Source: Cladorhizidae sp. MBARI D1340-BT2
Taxonomy: Eukaryota > Porifera > Demospongiae > Poecilosclerida > Cladorhizidae
Reading direction: 5' to 3'
Length of the DNA: 64,000 nt
Assembly (NCBI GenBank): GCA_028752905.1
Contig: JAQNBH010000004.1
Span: 9,775,786 to 9,839,785, forward strand
The notes beneath the pieces were generated by a model that was given only the letters and a program-made list of their open reading frames with translations, was not told the origin of the DNA and searched no databases. Each line of letters opens with the position of its first letter. Within the stretch, counting starts at the first letter, position 1. The position numbers and the translations under genes were made by a program. Shown one piece after another: positions 46,130-57,570 of the stretch.

Positions 46130-46522
46130 TTAATATATTGTATTATCATTATCAGAATCATATGAGTCTATCTCTATCATGTATCCCTGCATCATGCATT
46201 CATTTAGATAAGTTTGAATATTTTTAGTTATCCATGGAAATCCAGATATATTATTTGCTTGGTCATCATTGTTGTTGGTGGATGCACCAGGAAGTGCACC
46301 AGGAAGAACACGCACAATCTTGATCTTATTCATCGTACTTTCGATTTTGTCATCGAAGGTGGCGTCTATTTTTTTGGTGTTATCGTCGATATTGGCTTTC
46401 AAGACGGCAGCGGTCTCGGCACTCAGGGTGGCGATCTCAGCAGCATTCAGGACGGTGATCTCATCAATCATGGTGGCCATCTCGGCACCCACGGTGATTG
46501 TTATATCGGTGGTGGTATCCAT
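46130..46522 (-). CDS. Small hypothetical protein, 130 residues
   Basis: The frame from ATG 46522 to TAA 46130 reads MDTTTDITITVGAEMATMID, then a helical Ala/Glu-rich part (NAAEIATLSAETAAVLKANI), a Lys/Asp-rich segment with DDKIESTMNKIKIVRVLPGA and an acidic C-terminus (EIDSYDSDNDNTIY). Heptad-like spacing of I/A/L in residues 8-65 suggests a short coiled coil. I do not recognise a family. The exon-like segment at 46635-46759 lies just upstream on the same strand and could belong to a neighbouring or the same transcript. The opposite strand is also partly open, which lowers confidence. Confidence 0.4.
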   Translation of the reverse strand: MDTTTDITITVGAEMATMIDEITVLNAAEIATLSAETAAVLKANIDDNTKKIDATFDDKIESTMNKIKIVRVLPGALPGASTNNNDDQANNISGFPWITKNIQTYLNECMMQGYMIEIDSYDSDNDNTIY

Positions 46523-46634
46523 GTTGTTGTCGATTTAGGTAGTTTTTTTCAGCGTTCATTCATTCTGGTATTCATTTTTCTGTTGCTTTTTATTCAGTTC
46601 CTAAGAATTATTATCAAAGTTTATTTCTCATTGG

Positions 46635-46759
46635 TTAGAATTCCCAAGTGATATTTTGCAAGCAGTAAAAGGTGTAAGGATCATTTCCAAGTTCTACAAC
46701 GATTGGTCCAAAACGTTCCTTGGTCATATCATCTATTCCTGTTTGAGCAAACAGGAAAC
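46635..46759 (-). CDS. Probable terminal exon of an unknown gene
   Basis: After a splice-acceptor-like ttatttgcag (reading leftward), the frame encodes GFLFAQTGIDDMTKERFGPI, then VVELGNDPYTFYCLQNITWE and F, with TAA at 46635. The residue mix is strongly protein-like. Upstream exons were not identified. A second coding-looking minus-strand patch near 46880-46970 (TEHKGTPNKPVTSANANLRP) may or may not be linked. Confidence 0.35.
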
Positions 46760-47089
46760 CTGCAAATAAAAAAGTAACCAAAATGTAATAATAATATAAG
46801 CTGTTTGATTACACAAAGAAGTGTTAATAAAAATTGATTGCTTTAGTTCCTCGCCTATTTCTATAAAATGCATTGAAATTACTGCAGACAAACAGGTCTT
46901 AAGTTTGCATTCGCCGATGTGACAGGCTTGTTTGGCGTACCTTTATGTTCGGTTAGCATTGCACACAAAGAAATTACCAAAATAGCACTGTGGTATATTT
47001 AGAGTGGGTATTTTATTTTTTCTGTTGAATATTTTCCTTCTGACTTATAATACGTGTCTGCAAGGAAGGTTATTGAATTACAATTGGAA
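46760..47089. other. Interval, possible exon only
   Basis: AT-rich. The only coding-like patch is the minus-strand one near 46880-46970. Confidence 0.3.
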
Positions 47090-47880
47090 CTGTGGCATAG
47101 GTGCTCTATATTGGAATTTAGATGTCCTCTTATGGATATAGGGACCATAGTCACAGTTCAAATAGTAGGCACCTCGTTTCCAGCTGACCAATTTTGGGGC
47201 AAGTTTCACTCCAAAAAATGAGTACAAGTTACATACAGTACTTATGTAACTTTCTAGCTATTATTAACAAAAAATCATATTTTTCGGTTGGAGCCAAGAA
47301 CTGGAATCGAAGTGCCTTTTGTTAAAACTGTGACATGGCGCTCTATATTGGAATTGAAATATCCTATTATGGATACAGGGGCCATTCTCACAGTTTCAAT
47401 AGTAGGCACCTCGTTTCCAGCTGAAACATTGCGGGGTGGCTGGAGCCAAGAACTGGAATCGAGGTGCCTTATGTTGGAAGTACGACATAGGTACTCTATA
47501 TTGGAATTGGGATGTCTTGTTATGGATATAGGAACCAACGTCACAGTTTCAATATTAGGCACCTCGTTTCCAGCTGACTCATTTGGGGAGGGCTGGAGCC
47601 AAGAACTGGAATCGAGGTGCCTTATTTTGGAACTGTGACATAGGTTCTCTATATTGGAATTGACATGTCCTATTATGGATATAGGGACCATATTCACAGT
47701 TCCAAAAGTAGGCACCTCGTTTCCAGCTGACACATTGGTGGGTGGAGCTGGAGCCAAGGACTGGAATCGAGTTGCCTAATGTTGGAACTGTGATATAGGA
47801 GCTCTAGATTGGAATTGGGATGTCTACTTATAGATATAGGGACCATTGTCACAGTGTCAACAGGAGGCACTTGTTGGTAA
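47090..47880. repeat. ~153-base tandem array of a dispersed repeat family, about five copies
   Basis: The phrase ggagccaagaactggaatcg starts at about 47290, 47442, 47595 and 47750 (last as gagccaaggactgg). A decayed copy precedes it from 47090. Each unit also has ctctatattggaattg, tatggatatagggacca and gtaggcacctcgtttccagc. A hairpin-like agttacatacagtacttatg then taact lies at 47226-47250. Members of the family recur at 57268-57355 and 61990-62440. The period is a multiple of three for some copies, which leaves both strands open; not considered coding. Confidence 0.88.
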
Positions 47881-48179
47881 TAACCTCAATAATTGGGTGC
47901 TCTTCATATGCACCCTTTCAAACTGAGTGCACACACCAACCCTTCTCTATCTCATGCACCCCCCTCTTCCCTTGAACACATGATTTGGTAAACAAATATA
48001 GACAAGGTAGGTAACAAGATGGGATTACACAAACACGAAAAAGGGAAAACCTCGGCTTTTTATTGGAGAATGGGAAAAAGCCCTTAAAAACCGAAGAGAA
48101 CGAGAAAGGACAGACACATAATTAAAAAGAGAACAGTAAATCAGTTTAGTTTTTCATATATGTAGTGATTCTCCGTCGA
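47881..48179. other. 3' flank of the zinc-finger gene
   Basis: No feature seen other than AT-rich DNA downstream of the gene at 48180. Confidence 0.4.
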
Positions 48180-49233
48180 CTACTCAACTTCGTTGTTGTA
48201 ATCATCATCGGGGAACTCGCAAAGGAATCGCTCACTGAAAAAAAGAGGGGAAAAAAGTATTACAACCACCCCCAACAAAAATGCATGTATCTATTTCACT
48301 TACCCATTTTCATCAATCATGACCACTAATGGATCCTGAAACCCCCCATGATGCATCTTCATGTGCTTCTCATACGTTACCTCTCTTTTCGAAGAGTAAT
48401 CGCAACCCATTACTGGGCAAGCAAGCCCCTGCACATCCTTGCTATAGAGAGCAAGTGTAGTCTTATTTCTTTGGCTCATATCATGATAGTGTTCCATCAT
48501 GTATTTGTCCTCCCTATACTTCTTTGACGGATACATCTTGGATATTTCTCCTCTGAAAAAAGAGGGAAATAGAAAAGTTATGTACATCCATTAACAACCC
48601 ACCTAAAAGGAGGTGGATGTACACAACTTACTCCTTTTCTTTCATAACTCCTGGCGGCATATATAATCTCCCATGCCTGCTGTTCACGTGTCGTAGGTAC
48701 TTTTTAGGATTGACAAATTCATCTAGGCATAGCTGCAGGATGATCAATGCAAGATGATCAATAAATACTACTTTTCAGTGATACTCAGTTTAACTTACCA
48801 GACACAGCAGGCCTATGGCATAGATCGTTCTTAAAGCTCGCTTTGTTTTCTCTAAGTTTGAGAGTGTACTGTTCTTAATTTTCCTCGCCTCCCTATTAAC
48901 TATCGTCACCATCTCCTCCAGCTCCACCACCTTATCCTCACACGCCTTCTCCCTCTCTGCAAGTGCCTTCTCACTCTCTGCAAATGCCTTCTCACTCTCT
49001 GCAAATGCCTTCTCACTCTCTGCAAATGCCTTCTCCCTCTCTGCAAATGCCTTCTCACTCTGCAAATGCCTTCTCCAACTTCTCCCTCTCCATCAATGCT
49101 GAGGGGTTGGGTGTCTTCTGAGGGGTGGGTGTCTTCTGAGTGGTGAGTGTCTCAGGGGGTGGTGTGTGCCTCCAATTCTTCTAAGGGGGGGGGGTGGTGT
49201 CTTCTGAGGGGGTGAAGGTGTGTGGCTCCAATT
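48180..49233 (-). CDS. Coiled-coil plus C2H2-type zinc-finger protein, four exons seen
   Basis: Exons from 5' to 3' are 49233-48799, 48732-48632, 48552-48304 and 48234-48180 (TAG). Introns are 66-79 bases with GT..AG borders and matching phases. Exon 1 is Thr/Pro-rich (TLTTQKTPTPQKTPNPSALM), then carries perfect heptads EKAFAES/EKAFAER and a second helix (VVELEEMVTIVNREARKIKN). A classic finger, CLLCLDEFVNPKKYLRHVNS then RH, spans the exon 1/2 junction (C-x2-C-x12-H-x4-H). Exon 3 has a second finger-like motif, CPVMGCDYSSKREVTYEKHM then KMHH. The tail is acidic. A short unit (two bases missing) near 49065 breaks the frame between the Pro-rich part and the heptads in this copy. No ATG was found before the exon 1 acceptor, so an upstream exon is missing. 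Likely a nuclear protein, by inference. A paralogue lies at 58.2-59.06 kb. Confidence 0.6.
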
Positions 49234-52200
49234 CTAACAAGGATACAGAGGACAATAATCAGCGTAGTAATTCACTAAAAGGATAAAGGGGAGACTAGTG
49301 GTCAAAGGCCATTTTGTACCTTTTTTTTTTTAAAGCACCATAACTTTCTTATTGTACCTCCCATGCATGAAAATTTAAGGGGGGCATAAACCATTTTTGT
49401 GGGTAAAATTTAAAAAATAAATAACTATTTAATGCTTTGTCCATTTACATTGCACTAGGTCTCATAGGGTAGCTCATTCTATGTGCTTTCCAATAATATT
49501 AACATAGAAGGAGTGTCATCAACATAAAGGTCATCAAAATGACTAATTTGGGGTTTATCTTCCCTCACACGCCTTCTCCCTCTCTGCAAATGCCTTCTCA
49601 CTCTCTGCAAATGCCTTCTCACTCTCTGCAAATGCCTTCTCACTCTCTGCAAATGCCTTCTCCCTCTCTGCAAATGCCTTCTCACTCTCTGCAAATGCCT
49701 TCTCCAACTTCTCCCTCTCCATCAATGCTGAGGGGTTGGGTGTCTTCTGAGGGGTGGGTGTCTTCTGAGTGGTGAGTGTCTCAGGGGGTGGTGTGTGGCT
49801 GGTGTGTGCCTCCAATTCTTCTAAGGGGGGGTGGTGTCTTCTGAGGGGGTGATGGTGTGTGGCTCCAATTCTAACAAGGATACAGAGGACAATAATCAGC
49901 GTAGTAATTCACTAAAAGGATAAAGGGGAGACTAGTGGTCAAAGGCCATTTTGTACCTTTTTTTTTTTAAAGCACCATAACTTTCTTATTGTACCTCCCA
50001 TGCATGAAAATTTAAGGGGCATAAACCATTTTTGTGGGTAAAATTTAAAAAATAAATAACTATTTAATGCTTTGTCCATTTACATTGCACTAGGTCTCAT
50101 AAGGTAGCTCATTCTATGTGCTTTCCAATAATATTAACATAGAAGGAGTGTCATCAACATAAAGGTCATCAAAATGACTAATTTGGGGTTTATCTTCCCT
50201 CACACGCCTTCTCCCTCTCTGCAAATGCCTTCTCACTCTCTGCAAATGCCTTCTCACTCTGCAAATGCCTTCTCACTCTCTGCAAATGCCTTCTCCAACT
50301 TCTCCCTCTCCATCAATGCTGAGGGGTTGGGTGTCTTCTGAGGGGTGGGTGTCTTCTGAGTGGTGAGTGTCTCAGGGGGTGGTGTGTGGCTGGTGTGTGC
50401 CTCCAATTCTTCTAAGGGGGGGGTGGTGTGTGGCTCCAATTCTAACAAGGATACAGAGGACAATAATCAGCGTAGTAATTCACTAAAAGGATAAAGGGGA
50501 GACTAGTGGTCAAAGGCCATTTTGTACCTTTTTTTTTTTAAAGCACCATAACTTTCTTATTGTACCTCCAATGCATGAAAATTTAAGGGGGGCATAAACC
50601 ATTTTTGTGGGTAAAATTAAAAAAATAAATAACTATTTAATGCTTTGTCCATTTACATTGCACTAGGTCTCATAAGGTAGCTCATTCTATGTGCTTTCCA
50701 ATAATATTAACATAGAAGGAGTGTCATCAACATAAAGGTCATCAAAATGACTAATTTGGGGTTTATCTTCCCTCACACGCCTTCTCCCTCTCTGCAAATG
50801 CCTTCTCACTCTCTGCAAATGCCTTCTCACTCTCTGCAAATGCCTTCTCACTCTGCAAATGCCTTCTCACTCTGCAAATGCCTTCTCCCTCTCTGCAAAT
50901 GCCTTCTCACTCTCTGCAAATGCCTTCTCACTCTCTGCAAATGCCTTCTCACTCTCTGCAAATGCCTTCTCACTCTCTGCAAATGCCTTCTCACTCTCTG
51001 CAAATGCCTTCTCCAACTTCTCCCTCTCCATCAATGCTGAGGGGTTGGGTGTCTTCTGAGGGGTGGGTGTCTTCTGAGTGGTGAGTGTCTCAGGGGGTGG
51101 TGTGTGGCTGGTGTGTGCCTCCAATTCTTCTAAGGGGGGGGTGGTGTCTTCTGAGGGGGTGATGGTGTGTGGCTCCAATTCTAACAAGGATACAGAGGAC
51201 AATAATCAGCGTAGTAATTCACTAAAAGGATAAAGGGGAGACTAGTGGTCAAAGGCCATTTTGTACCTTTTTTTTTTAAAGCACCATAACTTTCTTATTG
51301 TACCTCCCATGCATGAAAATTTAAGGGGGGCATAAACCATTTTTGTGGGTAAAATTTAAAAAATAAATAACTATTTAATGCTTTGTCCATTTACATTGCA
51401 CTAGGTCTCATAAGGTAGCTCATTCTATGTGCTTTCCAATAATATTAACATAGAAGGAGTGTCATCAACATAAAGGTCATCAAAATGACTAATTTGGGGT
51501 TTATCTTCCCTCACACGCCTTCTCCCTCTCTGCAAATGCCTTCTCACTCTCTGCAAATGCCTTCTCACTCTGCAAATGCCTTCTCACTCTCTGCAAATGC
51601 CTTCTCCAACTTCTCCCTCTCCATCAATGCTGAGGGGTTGGGTGTCTTCTGAGGGGTGGGTGTCTTCTGAGTGGTGAGTGTCTCAGGGGGTGGTGTGTGG
51701 CTGGTGTGTGCCTCCAATTCTTCTAAGGGGGGGGTGGTGTGTGGCTCCAATTCTAACAAGGATACAGAGGACAATAATCAGCGTAGTAATTCACTAAAAG
51801 GATAAAGGGGAGACTAGTGGTCAAAGGCCATTTTGTACCTTTTTTTTTTTAAAGCACCATAACTTTCTTATTGTACCTCCAATGCATGAAAATTTAAGGG
51901 GGGCATAAACCATTTTTGTGGGTAAAATTAAAAAATAAATAACTATTTAATGCTTTGTCCATTTACATTGCACTAGGTCTCATAAGGTAGCTCATTCTAT
52001 GTGCTTTCCAATAATATTAACATAGAAGGAGTGTCATCAACATAAAGGTCATCAAAATGACTAATTTGGGGTTTATCTTCCCTCACACGCCTTCTCCCTC
52101 TCTGCAAATGCCTTCTCACTCTCTGCAAATGCCTTCTCACTCTCTGCAAATGCCTTCTCACTCTGCAAATGCCTTCTCACTCTGCAAATGCCTTCTCCCT

Positions 52201-52285
52201 CTCTGCAAATGCCTTCTCACTCTCTGCAAATGCCTTCTCACTCTCTGCAAATGCCTTCTCACTCTCTGCAAATGCCTTCTCCAAC
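48938..52285. repeat. Exon-containing macro-satellite with nested 21-base heptad repeats
   Basis: The junction tcacacgccttctccctctc occurs at 48938, 49565, 50200, 50773, 51511 and 52083, giving units of 627, 635, 573, 738 and 572 bases and a truncated last unit. Each unit holds a run of 21-base repeats (gcaaatgccttctcactctct, encoding EKAFAES on the minus strand), the Thr/Pro-rich part of exon 1, the intron upstream of it and a ttttttttttaaagcaccat region. Units at 50200 and 51511 share markers (acctccaatgcatg, a shorter gtggtgtgtggct block) that those at 49565 and 50773 lack. Dimers were therefore copied together. The number of 21-base repeats varies, and some repeats lack two bases and shift the frame. 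Confidence 0.9.
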
Positions 52286-52751
52286 TTCTGGTGATATTGA
52301 GGTGGACCTGGTGATCTGTTTTTTTTTTGACAAAAAGCCTCAAAATCTGGTGATATTTGGAAAATTTGGTTCCTCTCTCGTGACTAGACCAGAGTCACCA
52401 GACCCCATTTCCGTCCTATTTGGTCAAGCGAATGGGTAAGGGGTCTGGCTAGCAAGACTTGACTTGTTCGTTCAACAGTGAACAGTTCAACAGCTTACAG
52501 CTTAAACTTCGTTGAAGTTCAGTTGAAGTTCGTTCTGTGGTAAGTGAGGTTTTGTTTGCTTTGTTTTCTTTCTTGTTTTCCCGTCTTTCGCTTGTGCTTT
52601 CCATCACTATTATCTTATTTTCTTTGCTTTCCATAGCCTGGCCTTGTTAGTAAGGACTACAAGAGTAGTAGGCCTACCCTTACCCTACCCTCACAGGCTC
52701 ACAGTTTCGCCTTGAATCCTACCCACTTTGACTTGACTTTCTGTTCGTGGG
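52286..52751. other. 5' region of the hAT fragment
   Basis: Contains 'ctggtgat' phrases and the inverted accagacccc / ggggtctgg pair (52397-52447). This resembles transposon terminal DNA, but an end could not be fixed. Confidence 0.4.
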
Positions 52752-53525
52752 ATGGAGCCACCTCCAAGGAAAAAGCAAAAATGGTACTTCCACTCCTTCA
52801 ACAAACAGTGGCTCGAAGATCCAGACATCCGGGAATGGATTCAAGAGGATGAGACCCGGGGTGGGACAGGCGCGAAGTGCCGGGTTTGCAACCTTGTCCT
52901 GAGCAACCCCAACAAGGGAGCCCTCCTCATCCACTTGAAGTCCAACCGACATGTAGCAAACATGGCTGCGAGGCAAAACTCAATGGACCTGAGGACAGTC
53001 TTTTCCAAGGTTGAACCCATGGCAGTGCCTTTGGCGCATCAAGTCGCAGAAGCGGAACTGATGCTGGCTGCGTTTTTGACCGAACACAACGTCTCCATGA
53101 GATCATGTGATCATTTGTGTGATATGCTCAAGGTTGCAGTCCCTGACAGCAAAATTGCCAAGGCACTAGCCATGAAGCGCACAAAGGTGTCGTATATCGT
53201 GAAGGAGGGGATTGCAGTCCAGGAAGAAGAATGTGTGATCCGGGCGTGCAAGGAGGGATTTTTCTCCCTTCTAATCGATGAGTCGACGGACATCAGCGTG
53301 TCCCAAGTCCTCGCGATCGTGGTTCGGTGTCAGCAGTGCTACAGGCATCGTTGCCGCTCATTGGTAGGTGCTGATATTAGTTGTGCCCCCATTGAATTCA
53401 ATGTCGTAAGAAGATGCATTTTTCACGATTTTTATGCCTTTTTCGCTTTAGTTAATGGCCTCGCAACCCAAAGGACAATTATCCTACGCTTAGTGGGCAT
53501 CTCAAAAGATGTGCTTTGCATCTAA
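52752..53525 (+). pseudogene. hAT-type transposase fragment with BED zinc finger
   Basis: From ATG 52752 the frame starts with KKQKWYFHSFNKQWLEDPDI, a BED-type finger (CRVCNLVLSNPNKGALLIHL then KSNRH), then a linker (VFSKVEP), HQVAEAELMLAAFLTEHNVS, DHLCDMLKVAVPDSKIAKAL and FFSLLIDESTDISVSQVLAI with the first catalytic Asp. Homology stops near 53363 at a possible donor (attg|gtaggt); beyond it the frame encodes unrelated sequence to 53525. The catalytic remainder and C-terminal dimerisation domain are absent. Either a missing downstream exon or truncation; I see no further exon in the next kilobase. Family context is the same as at 14142-15219, but the sequence is clearly a different lineage. 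Confidence 0.75.
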
Positions 53526-53791
53526 TGCTATGTAATTGTAAGGCTTCTGGGAATTGGCTTGACCAGCATCCTGAATTCTCCCCAATATGTTGTGTGCACA
53601 GCATCCAGATGTTTGTGTGGGTTGCATGACAATTTCATGAACAGTATTGAGCTGTGCAATGGTGATTGTGTGAATGTAATAGTTAGTCTATGGAGTGCTA
53701 TAGAAGATACAATGAGCCCGAACAAATCATTCCATCAATTCATTATTCATTCATACCCTCCCTCCCCTCCTGAAATTAATTTTTTGTTTGT

Positions 53792-53945
53792 TATTATTGT
53801 ACACTGCTACATCTTGCCCCAAGTTATTGTACACTGCTACATCTTGCCCCAAGTTATTGTACACTGCTACATCTTGCCCCAAGTTATTGTACTCTGCAAC
53901 ATTTTTCAAGTTATTGTACATGGCTACATCTTCCCCCAAGATATC
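53792..53945. repeat. 30-base minisatellite, three good and two decayed copies
   Basis: The unit ttattgtacactgctacatc then ttgccccaag occurs three times perfectly, then twice with changes (ctctgcaacattttt, catggctacatcttccccc). Confidence 0.9.
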
Positions 53946-56506
53946 TAATGTCGAGAAAGAACAATTGTGCCTGGCTTTTATCAAGGAGCATTACTTGTAA
54001 CTGTAGCCGTGTTTCTCAAATCTCGGGAAGTCGGGGATAAGGAGTTATGCAAATGCCAACTGAATATAACATTGGAGTGATAAAAAAAAAACATTAAAAA
54101 TATATACATGATACAAAGAAAGAATGTCTAACAACGTAAGCTTGCTGCTGCAGCGGTCTTCTCTTTTTATTGCTGTTCTCTCTCTTTCTCCCGTGACATG
54201 GCAGGGAAAAAATGTGTGTGTTTTTATTTTATTTGTCTATTTTCATTTTGGTTTCTTTTTCTTGTGTATATATTTTTCCACATATTTCTCTTGATGGATG
54301 TGAACACTGTTATTCTATTTTATATTTTGTTGTGCGTTTTTATGCCTAGCAATATTATTATACATTTTTTAGTTGTAAGGTTTCTATATCATTTTCACCT
54401 CCCACAATGTCATTGTTACGTTCCGTCAAGAAAAAAAGAAAAGAAGATTAAATGCTGATTTACCAGGAACTATGGAATGTTGGTATTAGAAATATTAAGG
54501 AAAGTTGAAGCATGATGTATAAGTCATCTTACATCAAGATTAGACGGTGTGGTTTAAGCAATTCATCAGCTTGTATTGAGATCAGGTGTCCAATGACATT
54601 AAATGGATTTATAATGGCCTTCTCTCTGTGAAGCTATACCTGGTGGGATAACAATGCCTTGAAGATACTGATCACTAGCCAATGAAGCAACTTGAACTAT
54701 GAAGAAGAAAAGTACATCTTCCATCTACTATCCAGTGGAAGTTGTTTATACTTTGCACTTCTAACACTATCCATCATGTTAAAGATGTGGGAGGACATCA
54801 CTTTTTTCAGCTCCAACCATCATTAAGTCTACTTTAATGTCCTCATTTATTTGTACCCGTCCAAACTGAACAAGCTGTGCTGGATATATTTTCCCTAGGT
54901 TTCGTTTTGTATTTCAATAGATTTCACTCAAAATGAAGTTGGATTTAAAGATAATAATAAGTACTAACTCATCATGTTAACATGATACACTTGACTCTCA
55001 GTTAACTTATTGTTTAATCCTTCAAGTATGGTTTAATTATTATAGGGTGATGTTACTTTTTGTTTGTTATCTTCTACCTGTCACTATTTGGAATCCTGTC
55101 ACTGTTTATCTGTTAACAAGATTGTTCTATTTTTTTTTGTGCATGGCAGTCTTGCAGTCATTACTTGAAATTGTGTTTCATATGTCCTTTTACAATTTTA
55201 ATAATTTTTGTTATATTTTTTGTTGCTATTTTTGTATGTAACAGTCTTCCTGTTATTATTTGGAATTGTCAGTTTCATATGTATATACTTGATAATTTTA
55301 GTACTCTGTGTTCTCTTATTGATGTTATTTTTGTATAGACGGATCAAATTTTTCATTTTAAATACTGCATATTGTGTTCTTTGCTGAAGAAATGAAAGAA
55401 ATGAACATAACTTTGGACACATTTTATTGAACAAATATATTTTCTGATGTTTGACTTGATAGGAACTGATGAAGACCAGCCTCTGTTTGCCTGTTTCGCC
55501 ACATGGCAATAGTTTGAGCCGATGTAGTTTTAGTGATCATAAGCTGAAGAAGTAAAATTTTCAGACAAACTATTCCTCTTTCCAATTGGTCAGTCCACCA
55601 GACATATGGATCAAGTAAAACTTTAACAGTAAAAGAGTTCTTCCAATAAACAATGAATAAAATTGGGTATTACTCCGTGTAGTGGGCATTTTTTATTTAT
55701 ATAGCAGTTTTTCCCCTTTAAAAGATCATTCTTGTAATTTATTATTGATTCATCCTCTATATCACTCTAACTCTTCATTACTCATTGTATTGGAAATAGT
55801 TACTCTGTAGCTACTAGTCGTTTTCATAATTACCTTGACCAGTGAGATAACTTTATTTTGTTCTTCAACCTTCTCTGTTTTACTAAACCCCAATGTGAGA
55901 GAGATTGGGACTAGGACTTCAATTTCCATACAAGCATCGTGAGAGTGTTTCATTCTAAGATTTCATATTATTTCTATATGTGGAATTATTGGCATATCGG
56001 GTTCTACTCTGCTCCATGATTGATGCTATTTCTGCAAGAAGCACTGGTACATCAGATGCAAGAAACCTGGACACATTTGGGACATGCCAGCCGTAAAACC
56101 CATGGAGGTGTATTACGGTCGGTCTGAAAGTGAATGGTGAATGTTGACGCACGCTACATGCACAACTGTCAGCAAGTTTTCTGCCCCAATATGTCACGCG
56201 GCTGTTTGTGGACGGGAATGCTGGGTCTGCAGCAGAGACACAAGACAAGTTGCGACGTCAAGTCGGTGACTTGCCCTATCTGCACCACCATCTTTTTGCG
56301 GGGGAAGTAGGTTGGCACACGTCTGTCCTCCATCTTTTTGCGAGGAGAAGTAGGTTGGCACACGTCTGTCTCTCGCGTGGCAATCGTGTCATCAATGTTT
56401 GCAGAGGAACTCTGTTCAATTACAACGACCTCTATCGCGAAAGACATGTCGTTGGGGACTGCGAAAACACACGTGCCCCACAACAAACTCGTTAAGTTTT
56501 CTGCTT
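53946..56506. other. AT-rich interval, mostly without genes
   Basis: 53946-55750 is AT-rich with no recognisable coding. In 56000-56150 a plus-strand frame reads CYFCKKHWYIRCKKPGHIWD and ends GRSESEW, which resembles a zinc-knuckle tail. The minus strand there is also open (FLASDVPVLLAEIASIMEQS). I cannot decide between them. A 30-base duplication, gaagtaggttggcacacgtc then tgtc, occurs at 56303 and 56347. Confidence 0.4.
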
Positions 56507-57050
56507 TATGGATAACGTAGCATCGGAATACATACCGTGCCCTTTGCTGCAAGGGTTTCTAAGAGCATGGCAGGACGGAACACGTGTTCTTGATTTGATT
56601 ACCAGCATTGGCCATTGTGCAAAGGACCTGGACATCACAGAAAGACCAAAGTAATGGCAACTCTATACCAGGAGAACAAACTAATTGATTTGGACATAGC
56701 AGGTTGGTGGGGCAGTGGGAAGATATGGTGGCCACAGATGGACCCAAAGATGTTCAAACATGTATTTTCCAAGCATCTAATGGTAGTCAGGTGTATTGTC
56801 AGGCACTTTGTAGATGTGGTGTTTATGGCTAGGAGTTCGGTGGATTTCGACGACAGCAATCTAGCCGGCATAAAGGATCTGACGAAGCTTCTGATCACTG
56901 TTCCTTCCGTGTCTCACTGCAACACATTTGCCATAGATGACAGAAGGACTACGCCAGTAATGCTGAAGCGTCCCACGACAGGTCAGATTTACTAGAGTGG
57001 ATGAGCGAGGAAGAGACGGAGAGCAGCAGTGACGTTCGTTCACCTGTTTA
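56507..57050 (+). pseudogene. Unrecognised decayed coding region
   Basis: From ATG 56507 the plus strand encodes MDNVASEYIPCPLLQGFLRA and ends DLDITERPK with TAA at 56651. After about 70 bases a frame with protein-like content follows (VATDGPKDVQTCIFQASNGS, YCQALCRCGVYG, stop, SSRHKGSDEASDHCSFRVSL, stop). It ends convincingly with ASHDRSDLLEWMSEEETESS and VRSPV then TAG at about 57050. The two in-frame stops and changes of frame suggest a pseudogene or missed short introns. Cys-rich spacing (C..C.C) hints at metal binding. No family assigned. Confidence 0.35.
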
Positions 57051-57267
57051 GTAAATTGGCGATTTTTGATACCTACGCATCGCACTGCGAGACAGGAAAC
57101 ATGAGCAAATTGAGGAACTTCAACCTGCAGCATGCGAGAGAACATCCTATTATGATATGAGGGAAACTTTGCACAAGGTGCAGGGCCCCCCCCCAAAAAT
57201 TGCTCTAATGATAATATCCCACTGCTCTACCATGAATACAGAATCGGATGAAATGAGTAATATACAT

Positions 57268-57355
57268 TATTAGATTCCAGTTCTTGGCTCCAGCCTCACC
57301 CCCCAAATGAGTCGGCTGGAATCGAGGCGCCTACTATTGAAACTTGGACATAGGT
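57268..57355 (-). repeat. Single copy of the 153-base repeat family, inverted
   Basis: ttccagttcttggctccagc is followed by cctcaccccccaaatgagtc, gctggaatcgaggcgcctac and ggacataggtccctatatcc, the same phrases as the array at 47090-47880. Confidence 0.85.
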
Positions 57356-57570
57356 CCCTATATCCCTATGAGGTCACCCCTCACAGGAAGCCCCCACCCT
57401 CCCCAGGAGTATGGCAGTGGACGCTAATTATTTTTAGGAATGGGGAAATGCTGAGGGGTTGTGGCACATGGCTGGGGGAGCTCCTCCCCCTCTCAAGTGA
57501 CTTCTCCCCCTCCACCACTGACAGGCATCTCCCCCTCACGCGACCCTGCGCCCCCCCACACTGACACAGC

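Noticed and set aside
47275..47757. 160-residue minus-strand frame
   Set aside because: It is produced by the ~153-base tandem repeat with a period divisible by three; the opposite strand is equally open.
55449..55505. ctgatgaagaccag followed by a cgaaa-like motif, a second hammerhead candidate
   Set aside because: The GAAA is present only on the opposite strand (tttcgcc), so the core cannot form.
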